Positions 1 through 7,430 of a stretch of 12,663 nt of DNA are shown one piece after another; the first letter of the stretch is position 1, and each line of letters begins with the position of its first letter. A program made the position numbers and the translations under genes. The DNA lies in NCBI GenBank assembly GCA_014730295.1, contig WJIN01000333.1:1-12663 (forward strand), in the 5' to 3' direction. The stretch is from Promethearchaeota archaeon. Its GTDB lineage: Archaea > Asgardarchaeota > Lokiarchaeia > Sigynarchaeales > SOKP01. Below the pieces are notes generated by a model. That model was not told where the DNA came from. It saw nothing but the letters and a program-made list of their open reading frames with translations, and ran no database searches.

Positions 1-5
1 AGATA

Positions 6-22
6 ATTTTTATTTTCCCTTC
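6..22 (+). repeat. Left terminal inverted repeat of the IS
   Basis: ATTTTTATTTTCCCTTC, an exact reverse complement of 1475-1491. Similarity continues weakly inwards over an AT-rich stretch. Confidence 0.85.
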
Positions 23-89
23 TTAGATTAAATATTTTATCACCTTTAATTGTTCTTCCGACATATTTCGGAATGAAGATTTTTTTCTA

Positions 90-1349
90 TTATACTAATT
101 GGAGTGGTGCCTTATGCCTTATTTGAGGTGATAATTCCAGATCCTCCAGAATCTCTCGTAAAATGGAAGGACATTCCCTGACGGTAAAATGGTACCTGAT
201 TAACATCCTCCAAAACTCTAACGTACGTTTCCCACGAAAATCAATAAGTTTTTTAATGACCGAAAATACATTTTCTACGGGATTGGTCGTTATATGCTTA
301 TCTTTGAAAATACTGCTTAGCGTTTCAAGGTATTCGACGATTTTTTCATCCGAACGGTATTTCGGATGAACCAATCCCATTTTAGCATCATAATGATATA
401 CATGAATCTCTCCGTGCTTAAAGGGATTTTTCGGACCGGGTTTTATTTTTCCTTTTTGCTTTTGTTTTTGTCGCTTTTCACACTCTATAACCTCTTTAGG
501 GCGGTTCTTACTCCCCTTTTTACGGCCTCTCTTTCCTTTCTCATGTATCTTCTTGACCGATTGAGATATTCTTACCAAGAACGTATTTGTTTGCACCAAA
601 ATATCGTTCGTCGTCGCTATATGAGTAGTAATGATCTCTCTCCCCTTTATTTCGATCTTATCGATCACCACACGTCCATAAGGTGGCTTATGAATATGTC
701 TTACGTGAATAAGGTCTCTTCTTAACCCCGTTGCCACCCCTTTATATGCAGAAAAGTCATCGGTGACCAAAATCCCCAATGGATCTTCTATACGTCGTTC
801 AGCTCGTTTAACTAATTGTATGATCTTATCCGAGGTACGATGCTTTACAAGCTCAAATGCAAGAACATTCCCCTCTTCGCTTAATAAGACGATAAGATAC
901 CAAGTACTTTTCGAAATATTTATCCATGTCTCGTCAATGAAAATAGCCTTAGCGGTAATGGGACTTTTCCAAAGAAGTTCGGTTTTGGGATGATTTGCGA
1001 CCTTCTCGATAAGATATCTCATCAATTTCGAGATAGTTGCGGGACTCGAGCCCAAAATCTCTCCTAATAGCTTAGTATCTATCTTTCCGCCTTGTAAAGC
1101 CGAAAACAACCGCTCATTTATGGAATCTTCAATTTGACGAAAAACCCCCGAAGTATGGGCATAAAAATGCCGTCCGCACATTTTACACTCGTAATGTTGT
1201 GGATGTCCTTTCACCGTGGTGTCATGCCCACGCTTGATAATTCCCTCCAATGAACACCCTTTCGACGTACTGGGACACGCCAGTTCTATATAAAAAGTAG
1301 AATAGAAATCTGGTGTGCCAACTTTGACTGGAATCAGTTCTGATTCCAT
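90..1349 (-). CDS. DDE transposase with zinc ribbon and AT-hook-like insertion
   Basis: This 419-aa protein should cut and rejoin the IS ends. An N-terminal zinc ribbon is visible (C25, C32, then C55-x2-C58), followed by a helix-turn-helix-like stretch around residues 94-116. The catalytic core shows D139 in FIDETW, D197/D198 in VTDDFSAY, and E359 in TNPVENVFS, matching the RNase-H-like DDE fold. The DETW and N-x-VE blocks recall IS6/IS240 and IS1 transposases, but the family is unassigned. Unusually, about 160 residues separate the second Asp from the Glu, against roughly 35 in IS6 enzymes. The extra segment is very basic and contains AT-hook-like pieces (GRKKGSKNRPK at 276-286, KPGPK at 303-307). 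The ATG is supported by a strong Shine-Dalgarno sequence 6 nt upstream. The frame is intact, so the enzyme is probably active. Confidence 0.9.
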   Translation of the reverse strand: MESELIPVKVGTPDFYSTFYIELACPSTSKGCSLEGIIKRGHDTTVKGHPQHYECKMCGRHFYAHTSGVFRQIEDSINERLFSALQGGKIDTKLLGEILGSSPATISKLMRYLIEKVANHPKTELLWKSPITAKAIFIDETWINISKSTWYLIVLLSEEGNVLAFELVKHRTSDKIIQLVKRAERRIEDPLGILVTDDFSAYKGVATGLRRDLIHVRHIHKPPYGRVVIDKIEIKGREIITTHIATTNDILVQTNTFLVRISQSVKKIHEKGKRGRKKGSKNRPKEVIECEKRQKQKQKGKIKPGPKNPFKHGEIHVYHYDAKMGLVHPKYRSDEKIVEYLETLSSIFKDKHITTNPVENVFSVIKKLIDFRGKRTLEFWRMLIRYHFTVRECPSILREILEDLELSPQIRHKAPLQLV

Positions 1350-1353
1350 ATTA

Positions 1354-1360
1354 ATCCTCC
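1354..1360 (-). promoter_or_regulatory. Strong Shine-Dalgarno of the transposase
   Basis: The minus strand reads GGAGGAT, four nucleotides plus AT before the ATG. GGAGG is fully complementary to the ACCTCCT tail of the 16S gene at the right end of the window, and this fixes the start at 1349. Confidence 0.75.
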
Positions 1361-1474
1361 AATAAAATTATTTCTTTTCATAATTAAGCAAAAGGTTGTG
1401 ATGAATTTAAGGATTTCTAAGAGGAAATGCACGATTAGAATGAGAGTACACAAAGTTTAAATATTTTTGTCGAT

Positions 1475-1491
1475 GAAGGGAAAATAAAAAT
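1475..1491 (-). repeat. Right terminal inverted repeat of the IS
   Basis: GAAGGGAAAATAAAAAT, an exact reverse complement of 6-22. It marks the upstream end of the element relative to the transposase. Confidence 0.85.
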
Positions 1492-1846
1492 AACCTTATT
1501 TGATCTTTCATAAAAAATGCACCTATTTCTTATAATTAATGAGGTTTAATGACATTCCCAAAATTATTATCAGATTAGAATTATTGATTATATTATATAA
1601 AGATTAATATATTAATCACTAAATCCGATTTTTTGTTTATTCCCGCTTGTGAGGAATGCGCACGCAGGTTTTCCTACGAGGATTCCATATTAATTCAAAG
1701 ACTAATCTTAAATTGCTATATGGTTAGTATAAGAATATAAAACTATAATTATGTATGGCTTAATACGATCCTATCCCTTCCCTCAACTTCTTAATTAGTA
1801 AGGAAGGTAATACAATCTCTTTTTCAAGTATAAATACAATTTATTT
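1492..1846. other. Gene-poor AT-rich region between the IS and the next gene
   Basis: These 355 bp hold no convincing ORF on either strand and no tRNA. The sequence is roughly three-quarters A+T except for one GC-rich patch at about 1641-1686, described separately as a hairpin. Confidence 0.6.
1653..1686 (-). ncRNA. GC-rich hairpin resembling 16S rRNA helix 45 (candidate structured RNA)
   Basis: A GC-rich islet (about 57% over 1641-1686) in very AT-rich surroundings folds on itself. The outer stem is GGAAT (1653-1657) with ATTCC (1682-1686). The inner stem is CGCAGG (1663-1668) with CCTACG (1673-1678), closing a four-base loop. Read as minus-strand RNA the inner stem is six pairs, one of them a G-U wobble; on the plus strand that pair is a C-A mismatch, which favours a minus-strand transcript. 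The 16-base core matches the 16S helix-45 core at 12563-12578 at 14 of 16 positions, in the same orientation. It could be a small RNA, an rRNA-derived fragment, a relic of a mobile-element end, or chance. Confidence 0.3.
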
Positions 1847-2197
1847 TTATTCTTCATATAAATCCGACATAAATTGTGGTAATTTTAGATATACAACATC
1901 TCCCCTATTTATAATTCCATTAATTTGATAGCGAAACTGCTTTGGATTGAATCTATTTATTTTAACAGAAACAAGTAGTGTAGCTTCATATGCATTTAAT
2001 TCATTTTTTAATCGTCTCACTGTAATTCCTTCTCCCGTTATATTCGCTAGAATTATATTGACTAATTGTGCTCCCGCTTCAGTTCCTATAGCAATAGTAT
2101 GATAAAACGATCCATCATTTTCCGACTGCATTATACAATTAACCGTATCTTCCTCATTGCATTCTTCTAATTGGTCGAGTAATTCTCCAACGTTCAT
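1847..2197 (-). CDS. Hypothetical protein, 116 aa
   Basis: I do not recognise this protein. The frame is open to a GTG at 2254, but the ATG at 2197 is preferred. It gives a natural N-terminus (MNVGELLDQLEE), resembling the M-T-V-G-E-L-hydrophobic opening of many small accessory proteins, and has a weak AAGGA about 11 nt upstream. The rest is a mixed alpha/beta-looking soluble chain with a glycine-containing middle (IGTEAGAQ, then ITGEGITVRRLKNEL) and a strand-rich C-terminal half ending in an acidic tail. No signal peptide, membrane span, metal motif or catalytic signature is apparent. It lies between the IS and the HEPN-like ORF, all on the minus strand but separated by more than 200 bp, so an operon is unlikely. 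Its setting suggests an accessory gene. Confidence 0.6.
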   Translation of the reverse strand: MNVGELLDQLEECNEEDTVNCIMQSENDGSFYHTIAIGTEAGAQLVNIILANITGEGITVRRLKNELNAYEATLLVSVKINRFNPKQFRYQINGIINRGDVVYLKLPQFMSDLYEE

Positions 2198-2412
2198 ATT
2201 TTTGTTATTCCTTTTTGATAATATGATTTCTATTTTTGATATTCTATAATACACAAAACAATAACATAATTCTTTCCCCTATTCCTCCATTTTATTGTTA
2301 TTTCCTAAATAAAAAGAAAATGCGATACAATATTTATCGCCTTCTTTATTAGTAAAGATTATGTTTACAATAATCAATATCCCCTTTTTTATAAAAATAT
2401 GAAAAATATTTT

Positions 2413-2589
2413 CTACTCGAGTTCTTTCCTCATTTCTTTGGGAAAGAATCCACAAATTTTTACTGTTTCTAACAGTTCATTCCAATTTATAAACCTAGTT
2501 CTTAAGTTATTATAGTGAGTTAAATTATTTCTTAAACTCTTTAATTTTTTAAGATGATGTTTAAAATTTCCCTTATCCCTTTCACACAT
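2413..2589 (-). CDS. Small HEPN-like ORF, 58 aa (mini-gene or remnant)
   Basis: This short frame runs from an ATG at 2589 to a TAG at 2413 and encodes 58 residues. Its composition looks genuinely coding: KHHLKKLKSLRNNLTHYNNL, then FINWNELLETV and GFFPKEM. The centre has R20-N-N-L-T-H25, matching the R-x4-6-H motif that defines HEPN-domain RNases and their inactive relatives. HEPN domains are normally 100 or more residues, so this would be only the C-terminal active-site helix region. Just upstream, another frame reads FIDDKIEIIKKIQSF after a stop codon, so a larger gene may have decayed by frameshift and nonsense mutation. No Shine-Dalgarno or clear TATA box precedes the ATG. It could be a real small gene, a HEPN-gene relic beside the restriction enzyme, or a chance frame. 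Confidence 0.45.
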   Translation of the reverse strand: MCERDKGNFKHHLKKLKSLRNNLTHYNNLRTRFINWNELLETVKICGFFPKEMRKELE

Positions 2590-2863
2590 AAGACAAATAT
2601 ACTAAAAGATTGAATTTTCTTAATAATCTCGATTTTATCATCTATAAACGATCAATGAAGTTTATGAATATCAAAATCTTTTTCTCTCAATCTATCTTAT
2701 CTACATTTTATCTTATAAAAACTACATTGTTAAGAGTATTTTCCCATTTTTTTTTAACCTTTTATTAGATAATTTTACTATGACTCAAATGGTATCTGGA
2801 TGATATAATCCAAATACTAGATCATGAAATAATTAGGTTTGAAAGATAACTCAATTTTGTGTC

Positions 2864-5800
2864 TTAATATGTCAGAATATGATCTTTATAATCAGGTGCT
2901 ATCATCTTGATAAAAGCCATATCGATAAAATGCAAAATTTCTCTTATGGAATTAATCTTGGTGATTTCTCCTGATAACCCATTCTTGAGTATGGACTCAA
3001 TTGAGGACTCGATCAATAACTTATCATCGGCGGTAATTTGGGTAAGCTTTGATTCTAATCTCTCTTTTTGAATCTTATACACCTCAAGGACACGCTCGTT
3101 TGGAACTTTTAAAGACAATAATTCACTAAATTTTGGGGATTCTGTAAAATCTATATAACTTTCTAACATTATTCGGACATTTTCATAATACTTCTGATTG
3201 ACTTGTATTTCTAGCGAACCGTATATAAAAATAACATCGGAATTATGTACTTTTTCCTGAAAAGAAGAAATGTTTTCGGTTCCATAGCGATTACTGATGA
3301 AGATGGGAAAATTCTTCCTATCAATCTCTTCAATATCTATATTGGAGGATAGCTTGTAGGATAAGTCGTCGAATGTATGCATCGAAACGTTTTCCATATA
3401 TTTTTGAAGATCGATAGATACTTCCTTAAATCGTTCTTGGGTTATTTCAAAATGAAATCCTCTTGTACGGTATAGCTTTTCTAATAGTTGTAATTTCTTT
3501 GTAAGGCGTCTTTCTTTTATGATTATGTATCTTTTTAGCAACTTTTCATTATCATCTCGAGGTATAAAAATAGGAATATCATTTTCTACATTCGTTTTTT
3601 GTCTCATCAATTCAATCGGCCTTTCTTTAAAATAAAAGGTGATGAGTTTTGAGTTCAAATACGCCAGAATATAAAATATACTTATTTTCTCTCCGAATTT
3701 GTGAAAAAAATACATATCTGTTGTTGCGATCATCGAATTATTCGTATATCCAAAAATATTATCATTTCCGACCCTGTAATTATAGAAGATTTTAGGTTTA
3801 TCTTGATAGTATTTATAAAGATTTCTATCTTTGTAATCTGGTAGGCGAATAATCCCACCCCTTCTAACGGTTATCCATTTATTTGGTCTCTTGGGGGTTA
3901 GCTCATCGTAATCCTTGAGCTTTTGCTCAATTTCTTCTTTAAACTGTTCAAGATATTTTACTAACGATGGACACTCGTGATATAAGGATTCGTCCTCAAA
4001 GAAAATTAGTTTACCCTGATATTTTGATATATTTAATCCATGTCTATAAACACTAGGCGTTTTATAAAGATTTATTAGACGGGACTTTTCTATTTCGTTT
4101 AACTCTAACCATATATATCCCTCTGAATCGATTACCCCATCTAATTCCTCCAAAACCTCCTCCTTTTTACTTCTACTAATACTAATCGAATCTTGTAGCT
4201 TGATCAAATACCGCTCATTGTCTATGTTTAGATCGCTATCATTCAACACAAAATACTCATCAGCAGTAGTCATAACCCCGACACGTAGAATGAAAAAATC
4301 ATTCACAAATTTGATTACATCCTCCTCCGTATGCGTTATACCCAAACCATCCTTCTTAGTTATATCCCTCTTACAAGATTTCCAGATATTATCCATAATG
4401 TCTTTTATGAATCCTTCTCCAGGATAAAATATATCCCAAGATCGATTATAGTTTAAATCTGAAGTCTTCCGAGCGGACTTAAACGCTTTGATATAAGTTC
4501 CGAGATTGCTGTTAGGATTATCGAGTAGTTTATCCCACTCAGACTCACGAGAACAGAGACACTCTAAATATTCTTGATCATTTTTACAGAAACCCTTTTC
4601 AAATATACAATTCGTTAATGTACAATCTGCTTTTGGTGGTCTTGGTTGTATCCTAAAGATGGAGATAAAATCATCCTCAATCTCGTCCCCTATTTTTTGA
4701 AGAACGAAAACAATGTTTTCCTGACCTGTGGCGCTTGGGAAAACAGTTACGTTACGTAAATCTATGACCTCTCTGAGATAACAATTATTAAGAATATACT
4801 CTTTAAGTGTCTCTACCCCTGTTTTAGCACCCTTATCAATCCAATATCTTGTAGTAATAAAGCCTAATTTTCCTCCTTCTCTAAGCTTTAAAATGCCTAA
4901 TATGATAAACCAATAAAAAAGATCCATCTTGTTATGATAAGTTTCTTCACAAAAAGTAAATAACTCCCTCATTTCTCGGAAGAGTTCAGGATTTGTATCA
5001 TTTGCAACATAAGGGGGGTTTCCAACGACAAATTTAAAATCATGTTTATGCTGTAGCTCATTGAGTTTCGGACGTTTTCTTTCTATTACCGCGGGATCCA
5101 TAAGCTTGTTTCCCTTAATCTCATCCTCCTCTATATCAAATAAACGCGTAATTAACGATTTATCTACTAAATTAAAAGAATTATTGGGAAACACATGAAA
5201 AACGTTCAATTTTCTGCCTTGATCGATTACATCTTTTAATATTGGGGATATTTGAATCAAAATATTAATCTCTGAAATAAGATAAGGAAAAAGCATTAAC
5301 TCTGAACCGTAGATGTGGTTTTCAATTTGTTTTTTATACTTAATAGGATGCTCTGCACCGTCTTGCTTAGAATCTAAAACTCTGTTCACCGCATTGAGTA
5401 AAAATGTTCCGGAACCCGAAGCGGGATCTAAAATATCATCGGTGAGAAATCTATTTTTTTCAGGGACATAACCCACTCTATCCAAAATAAGATTTACTAT
5501 GGAAGGAGGTGTATAATATTGTCCGAATTTTTTCCGATGTTCAATATCTAAATAATCTTCATAAATATATCCTAAAATATCATAATCCAAGGTTCTAAAA
5601 TCATATTTACAAATATCAAACAGGATATCGATTATTAAATCTTCCGATAGATCAATAAGTAAATAAGGATTATTAGGATTGAATAAATAATAAATATCTT
5701 GAGATTTATTAAGCGCTTTTTCATAAACCTCTTCTATTTTTTCATTATAGTCTTGAATATATTTCTTAAATCCACCGTTATAAGTATTTGGAGGCTTTAT

Positions 5801-6631
5801 TAACTCCATATCCTCCCAACATTTTGTCAATAAAATTCTAGCCAATACGATATATGAGGTTTGGGAAATGAACTCTTGTTCTGCTTCTTCAGTAGAACTT
5901 AAATCCATTTGCTTTTTGAGATGACACACTTTCGACTTTATCAAGCGCGTTTCATCATTTTCTTTAGGTAATGCAATGAACTTTTCTTGTAATTCAATCG
6001 AAATATCTTTTATTAGGGATTTTAGCACTTTGTTAAACACTTTTGGTTCTATGGTAATAAGATCTTCTTTTTCCGTTTCAGCGATTATTTTTATTTTTTG
6101 ATCTTTGCTTATAGGTTTTACATAAAATGTATTTACAAACTTTTCAAAATTCGATATATCATTCCCCAAAACGTTGATTAGAGAAAATGATAAATGATCG
6201 AGCTTTTCTAAGTCTCCATCAACCAATTTAAATACCTCTAAGCGGTCTAATGAGAATAATATTCCATATTCTCGTTGAAATTCTCGGCTTTTCAAGTATC
6301 GCTCAAGTTGCTCTTTTGGAGATTCTATTCTGTCGACCCGTTTTGAAAAGTCATCATACCTACTTGATTTACATTCCAAAATAAAAGTATCCGAATAAAA
6401 ATCCGGTTTATTTCCTTGTTGTTCCTCTTCAATCGTAAGATTATGTTGATTGAAATAGTTTAAAATTTTTAAAAATGAGATGGTGAATGGCTGAACTACG
6501 GTTTCTTCGTTATTTATATTGTTTTTTCGACATTTTGCAACATATTTCTCAAATGGTTGCTCTTCATTGATAATATTGCTCTGAGAATAGATTAGTGTCG
6601 TTAATTGTTGCTTTATTTTTTCGATATCCAT
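2864..6631 (-). CDS. Type IIG restriction-modification enzyme (fused endonuclease and adenine methyltransferase)
   Basis: One 1255-aa chain appears to combine DNA cleavage, N6-adenine methylation and target recognition. Residue numbers here count from the TTG at 6643. The N-terminal region carries a PD-(D/E)XK nuclease signature: P80-D81, then E90-C91-K92 in ILECKSS. A helical connector follows (about 180-370). The methyltransferase core shows motif X FGQYYTPP (373-380), the SAM-binding motif I DPASGSGTF (406-414), and catalytic motif IV NPPY (542-545), typical of gamma-class N6A enzymes. The C-terminal third has Eco57I/TaqI-like recognition-domain features, including ILAYLNSKL and NDIPIFIP. 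No separate specificity subunit is needed. I place the start at the ATG at 6631, because a TATA box at 6661-6668 predicts transcription starting near 6640, downstream of the TTG. The frame is intact. Recognition sequence unknown. Confidence 0.88.
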   Translation of the reverse strand: MDIEKIKQQLTTLIYSQSNIINEEQPFEKYVAKCRKNNINNEETVVQPFTISFLKILNYFNQHNLTIEEEQQGNKPDFYSDTFILECKSSRYDDFSKRVDRIESPKEQLERYLKSREFQREYGILFSLDRLEVFKLVDGDLEKLDHLSFSLINVLGNDISNFEKFVNTFYVKPISKDQKIKIIAETEKEDLITIEPKVFNKVLKSLIKDISIELQEKFIALPKENDETRLIKSKVCHLKKQMDLSSTEEAEQEFISQTSYIVLARILLTKCWEDMELIKPPNTYNGGFKKYIQDYNEKIEEVYEKALNKSQDIYYLFNPNNPYLLIDLSEDLIIDILFDICKYDFRTLDYDILGYIYEDYLDIEHRKKFGQYYTPPSIVNLILDRVGYVPEKNRFLTDDILDPASGSGTFLLNAVNRVLDSKQDGAEHPIKYKKQIENHIYGSELMLFPYLISEINILIQISPILKDVIDQGRKLNVFHVFPNNSFNLVDKSLITRLFDIEEDEIKGNKLMDPAVIERKRPKLNELQHKHDFKFVVGNPPYVANDTNPELFREMRELFTFCEETYHNKMDLFYWFIILGILKLREGGKLGFITTRYWIDKGAKTGVETLKEYILNNCYLREVIDLRNVTVFPSATGQENIVFVLQKIGDEIEDDFISIFRIQPRPPKADCTLTNCIFEKGFCKNDQEYLECLCSRESEWDKLLDNPNSNLGTYIKAFKSARKTSDLNYNRSWDIFYPGEGFIKDIMDNIWKSCKRDITKKDGLGITHTEEDVIKFVNDFFILRVGVMTTADEYFVLNDSDLNIDNERYLIKLQDSISISRSKKEEVLEELDGVIDSEGYIWLELNEIEKSRLINLYKTPSVYRHGLNISKYQGKLIFFEDESLYHECPSLVKYLEQFKEEIEQKLKDYDELTPKRPNKWITVRRGGIIRLPDYKDRNLYKYYQDKPKIFYNYRVGNDNIFGYTNNSMIATTDMYFFHKFGEKISIFYILAYLNSKLITFYFKERPIELMRQKTNVENDIPIFIPRDDNEKLLKRYIIIKERRLTKKLQLLEKLYRTRGFHFEITQERFKEVSIDLQKYMENVSMHTFDDLSYKLSSNIDIEEIDRKNFPIFISNRYGTENISSFQEKVHNSDVIFIYGSLEIQVNQKYYENVRIMLESYIDFTESPKFSELLSLKVPNERVLEVYKIQKERLESKLTQITADDKLLIESSIESILKNGLSGEITKINSIREILHFIDMAFIKMIAPDYKDHILTY

Positions 6632-6659
6632 AACTGACTGCAATTTTTAGTCTAATTAG

Positions 6660-6668
6660 TCTATATAA
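6660..6668 (-). promoter_or_regulatory. TATA box for the type IIG gene
   Basis: The minus strand reads TTATATAGA, centred about 33 bp before the ATG at 6631. With the usual archaeal spacing of about 26 bp, transcription would begin near 6640, leaving a leader of 8-10 nt. A CTAATTAG palindrome (6652-6659) directly follows the box. Confidence 0.5.
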
Positions 6669-6680
6669 GGTAGGTTAATT

Positions 6681-6688
6681 ATTTAAAA
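6681..6688 (+). promoter_or_regulatory. TATA box for the divergent nuclease-like gene
   Basis: ATTTAAAA is centred about 25 bp before the ATG at 6709, the spacing expected for a leaderless archaeal transcript. It lies back-to-back with the type IIG promoter, the two boxes being about 20 bp apart. Confidence 0.5.
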
Positions 6689-6694
6689 GTTGAG

Positions 6695-6708
6695 CAACTA
6701 ATTAGTTG
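6695..6708. promoter_or_regulatory. Perfect 14-bp palindrome, candidate operator
   Basis: CAACTAATTAGTTG is a perfect inverted repeat filling the space between the plus-strand TATA box and the ATG at 6709, where a bound dimer would block transcription. Its core CTAATTAG recurs at 6652-6659, between the other TATA box and the type IIG start. Placement in both divergent promoters suggests coordinated control. No regulator gene is recognised in the window. CTAATTAG also occurs once at 9896-9903, so the 8-bp core alone is weak evidence. Confidence 0.4.
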
Positions 6709-7368
6709 ATGTTTATTTATTTGGAAATAATTTATATTAAAAAAAATATTAGCCTCGATGAGAATACCATTGAAACCTTTGAGGGGTATGATAGTAAGTG
6801 GGAATATAAAAAATGGAGAGTAGATGTGTATGTTAGATTAAGAATTGGAGAAAGAATTGTCGAAATAGCGGTGGAGTCTGATGGGATCCAGCATTCTGAT
6901 ACTGGTCAAGGATTCAAAGCGTGGTTATGGCATACTGGAATTTATAAAGAATTAAATGAAATTGAAGATTGGGAATTAAAAGAACAAAAATTAGAGGAAT
7001 ATAAGTTATTGCATAAACGAATGAGAATAAAAACAGATAAATTTAGAGATAATATATTTGAAAAATCCGATAATAAATTTTCAGTTCGAGTGCCTACATA
7101 TTCTAGTGAAGTTAGCGGTAATAGAAGATTCAAATATATTGAATCTTTTATAATACCTTTCCTTGAGAACAATTATGATGTGGACTTAACCTCTCGAAGC
7201 TATAAGTTTGATCATCTAGATGATTCTTTATGGGCTGAATTCAATGATGTTGTTTTCGATTTTAACACTGATACAGAAGATGGCAGAAAAGATAAGCAAG
7301 AAAATTATAAAAACGTGGCAAATTATTTTGTTGAACTAAAAGAAAAGATAAACGGATTACCTTTTTAA
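6709..7368 (+). CDS. PD-(D/E)XK (VSR-like) nuclease, putative
   Basis: This 219-aa protein is probably a second DNA endonuclease of the defence module. The best evidence is a block near the N-terminus: D39 in WRVDVYV, a short hairpin-like stretch, then E56-S-D58-G-I-Q-H62 in IAVESDGIQH. The spacing and the E-x-D-G-x-x-H form match the active-site core of VSR/DUF559-like PD-(D/E)XK nucleases. The remainder is charged and helical (about 80-115, then after 130), with no membrane span. The ATG at 6709 is chosen over the TTG three bases earlier because it sits at the start expected from the TATA box at 6681-6688. The gene is divergent from the type IIG enzyme across 77 bp, which links their function by context only. 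It could be a partner nuclease, a repair enzyme or an independent defence gene. Confidence 0.6.
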   Translation: MFIYLEIIYIKKNISLDENTIETFEGYDSKWEYKKWRVDVYVRLRIGERIVEIAVESDGIQHSDTGQGFKAWLWHTGIYKELNEIEDWELKEQKLEEYKLLHKRMRIKTDKFRDNIFEKSDNKFSVRVPTYSSEVSGNRRFKYIESFIIPFLENNYDVDLTSRSYKFDHLDDSLWAEFNDVVFDFNTDTEDGRKDKQENYKNVANYFVELKEKINGLPF

Positions 7369-7392
7369 ATAATAATTAAATAATTTTGAACA

Positions 7393-7402
7393 CTTATATA
7401 TA
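7393..7402 (+). promoter_or_regulatory. TATA-like promoter of the 182-aa gene
   Basis: CTTATATATA is centred about 33 bp upstream of the ATG at 7431, implying a short leader. An AGGAG at 7411-7415 is 15 nt from the ATG, too far for an ordinary Shine-Dalgarno. Confidence 0.4.
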
Positions 7403-7430
7403 TTAAATAAAGGAGATATTATTAGTTACT

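Larger units (their letters stand above)
6..1491 (-). mobile_element. Insertion sequence with 17-bp terminal inverted repeats and one DDE transposase
   Basis: A 1.49-kb element is bounded by a perfect 17-bp inverted repeat: positions 6-22 are the exact reverse complement of 1475-1491. It carries one transposase gene that fills most of the interior, reading from the right end towards the left. About 125 bp of non-coding sequence lies between the start codon and the right end. The element is visibly more GC-rich than the surrounding DNA, which suggests recent arrival. A target-site duplication cannot be checked, because only five bases precede the left repeat. The bases just outside the two repeats (agata and aacct) do not match. 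The IS family is not certain; the IRs do not resemble the IS6 or IS1 ends I know. Confidence 0.85.

Noticed and set aside
366..725. Plus-strand 119-codon ORF opposite the transposase
   Set aside because: It is an antisense shadow of the transposase with an implausible composition; the same applies to the other frames overlapping 163-993.
1681..1694. 14-bp sequence GATTCCATATTAAT repeated from the transposase start region (1343-1356 area)
   Set aside because: In DNA this AT-rich, one or a few 14-bp matches are expected by chance in 12.6 kb, and the flanks show no further similarity.
2279..2377. 32-codon frame on the minus strand starting TTG and ending near a GGAGGA
   Set aside because: The translation (IIFTNKEGDKYCIAF...) looks mildly coding, but the frame is short, starts with TTG and has no ribosome-binding site; an open run this long is expected by chance in AT-rich DNA.
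2747..2755. Nine-T run on the plus strand
   Set aside because: No plus-strand gene lies upstream of it, so it is unlikely to be a terminator in use.
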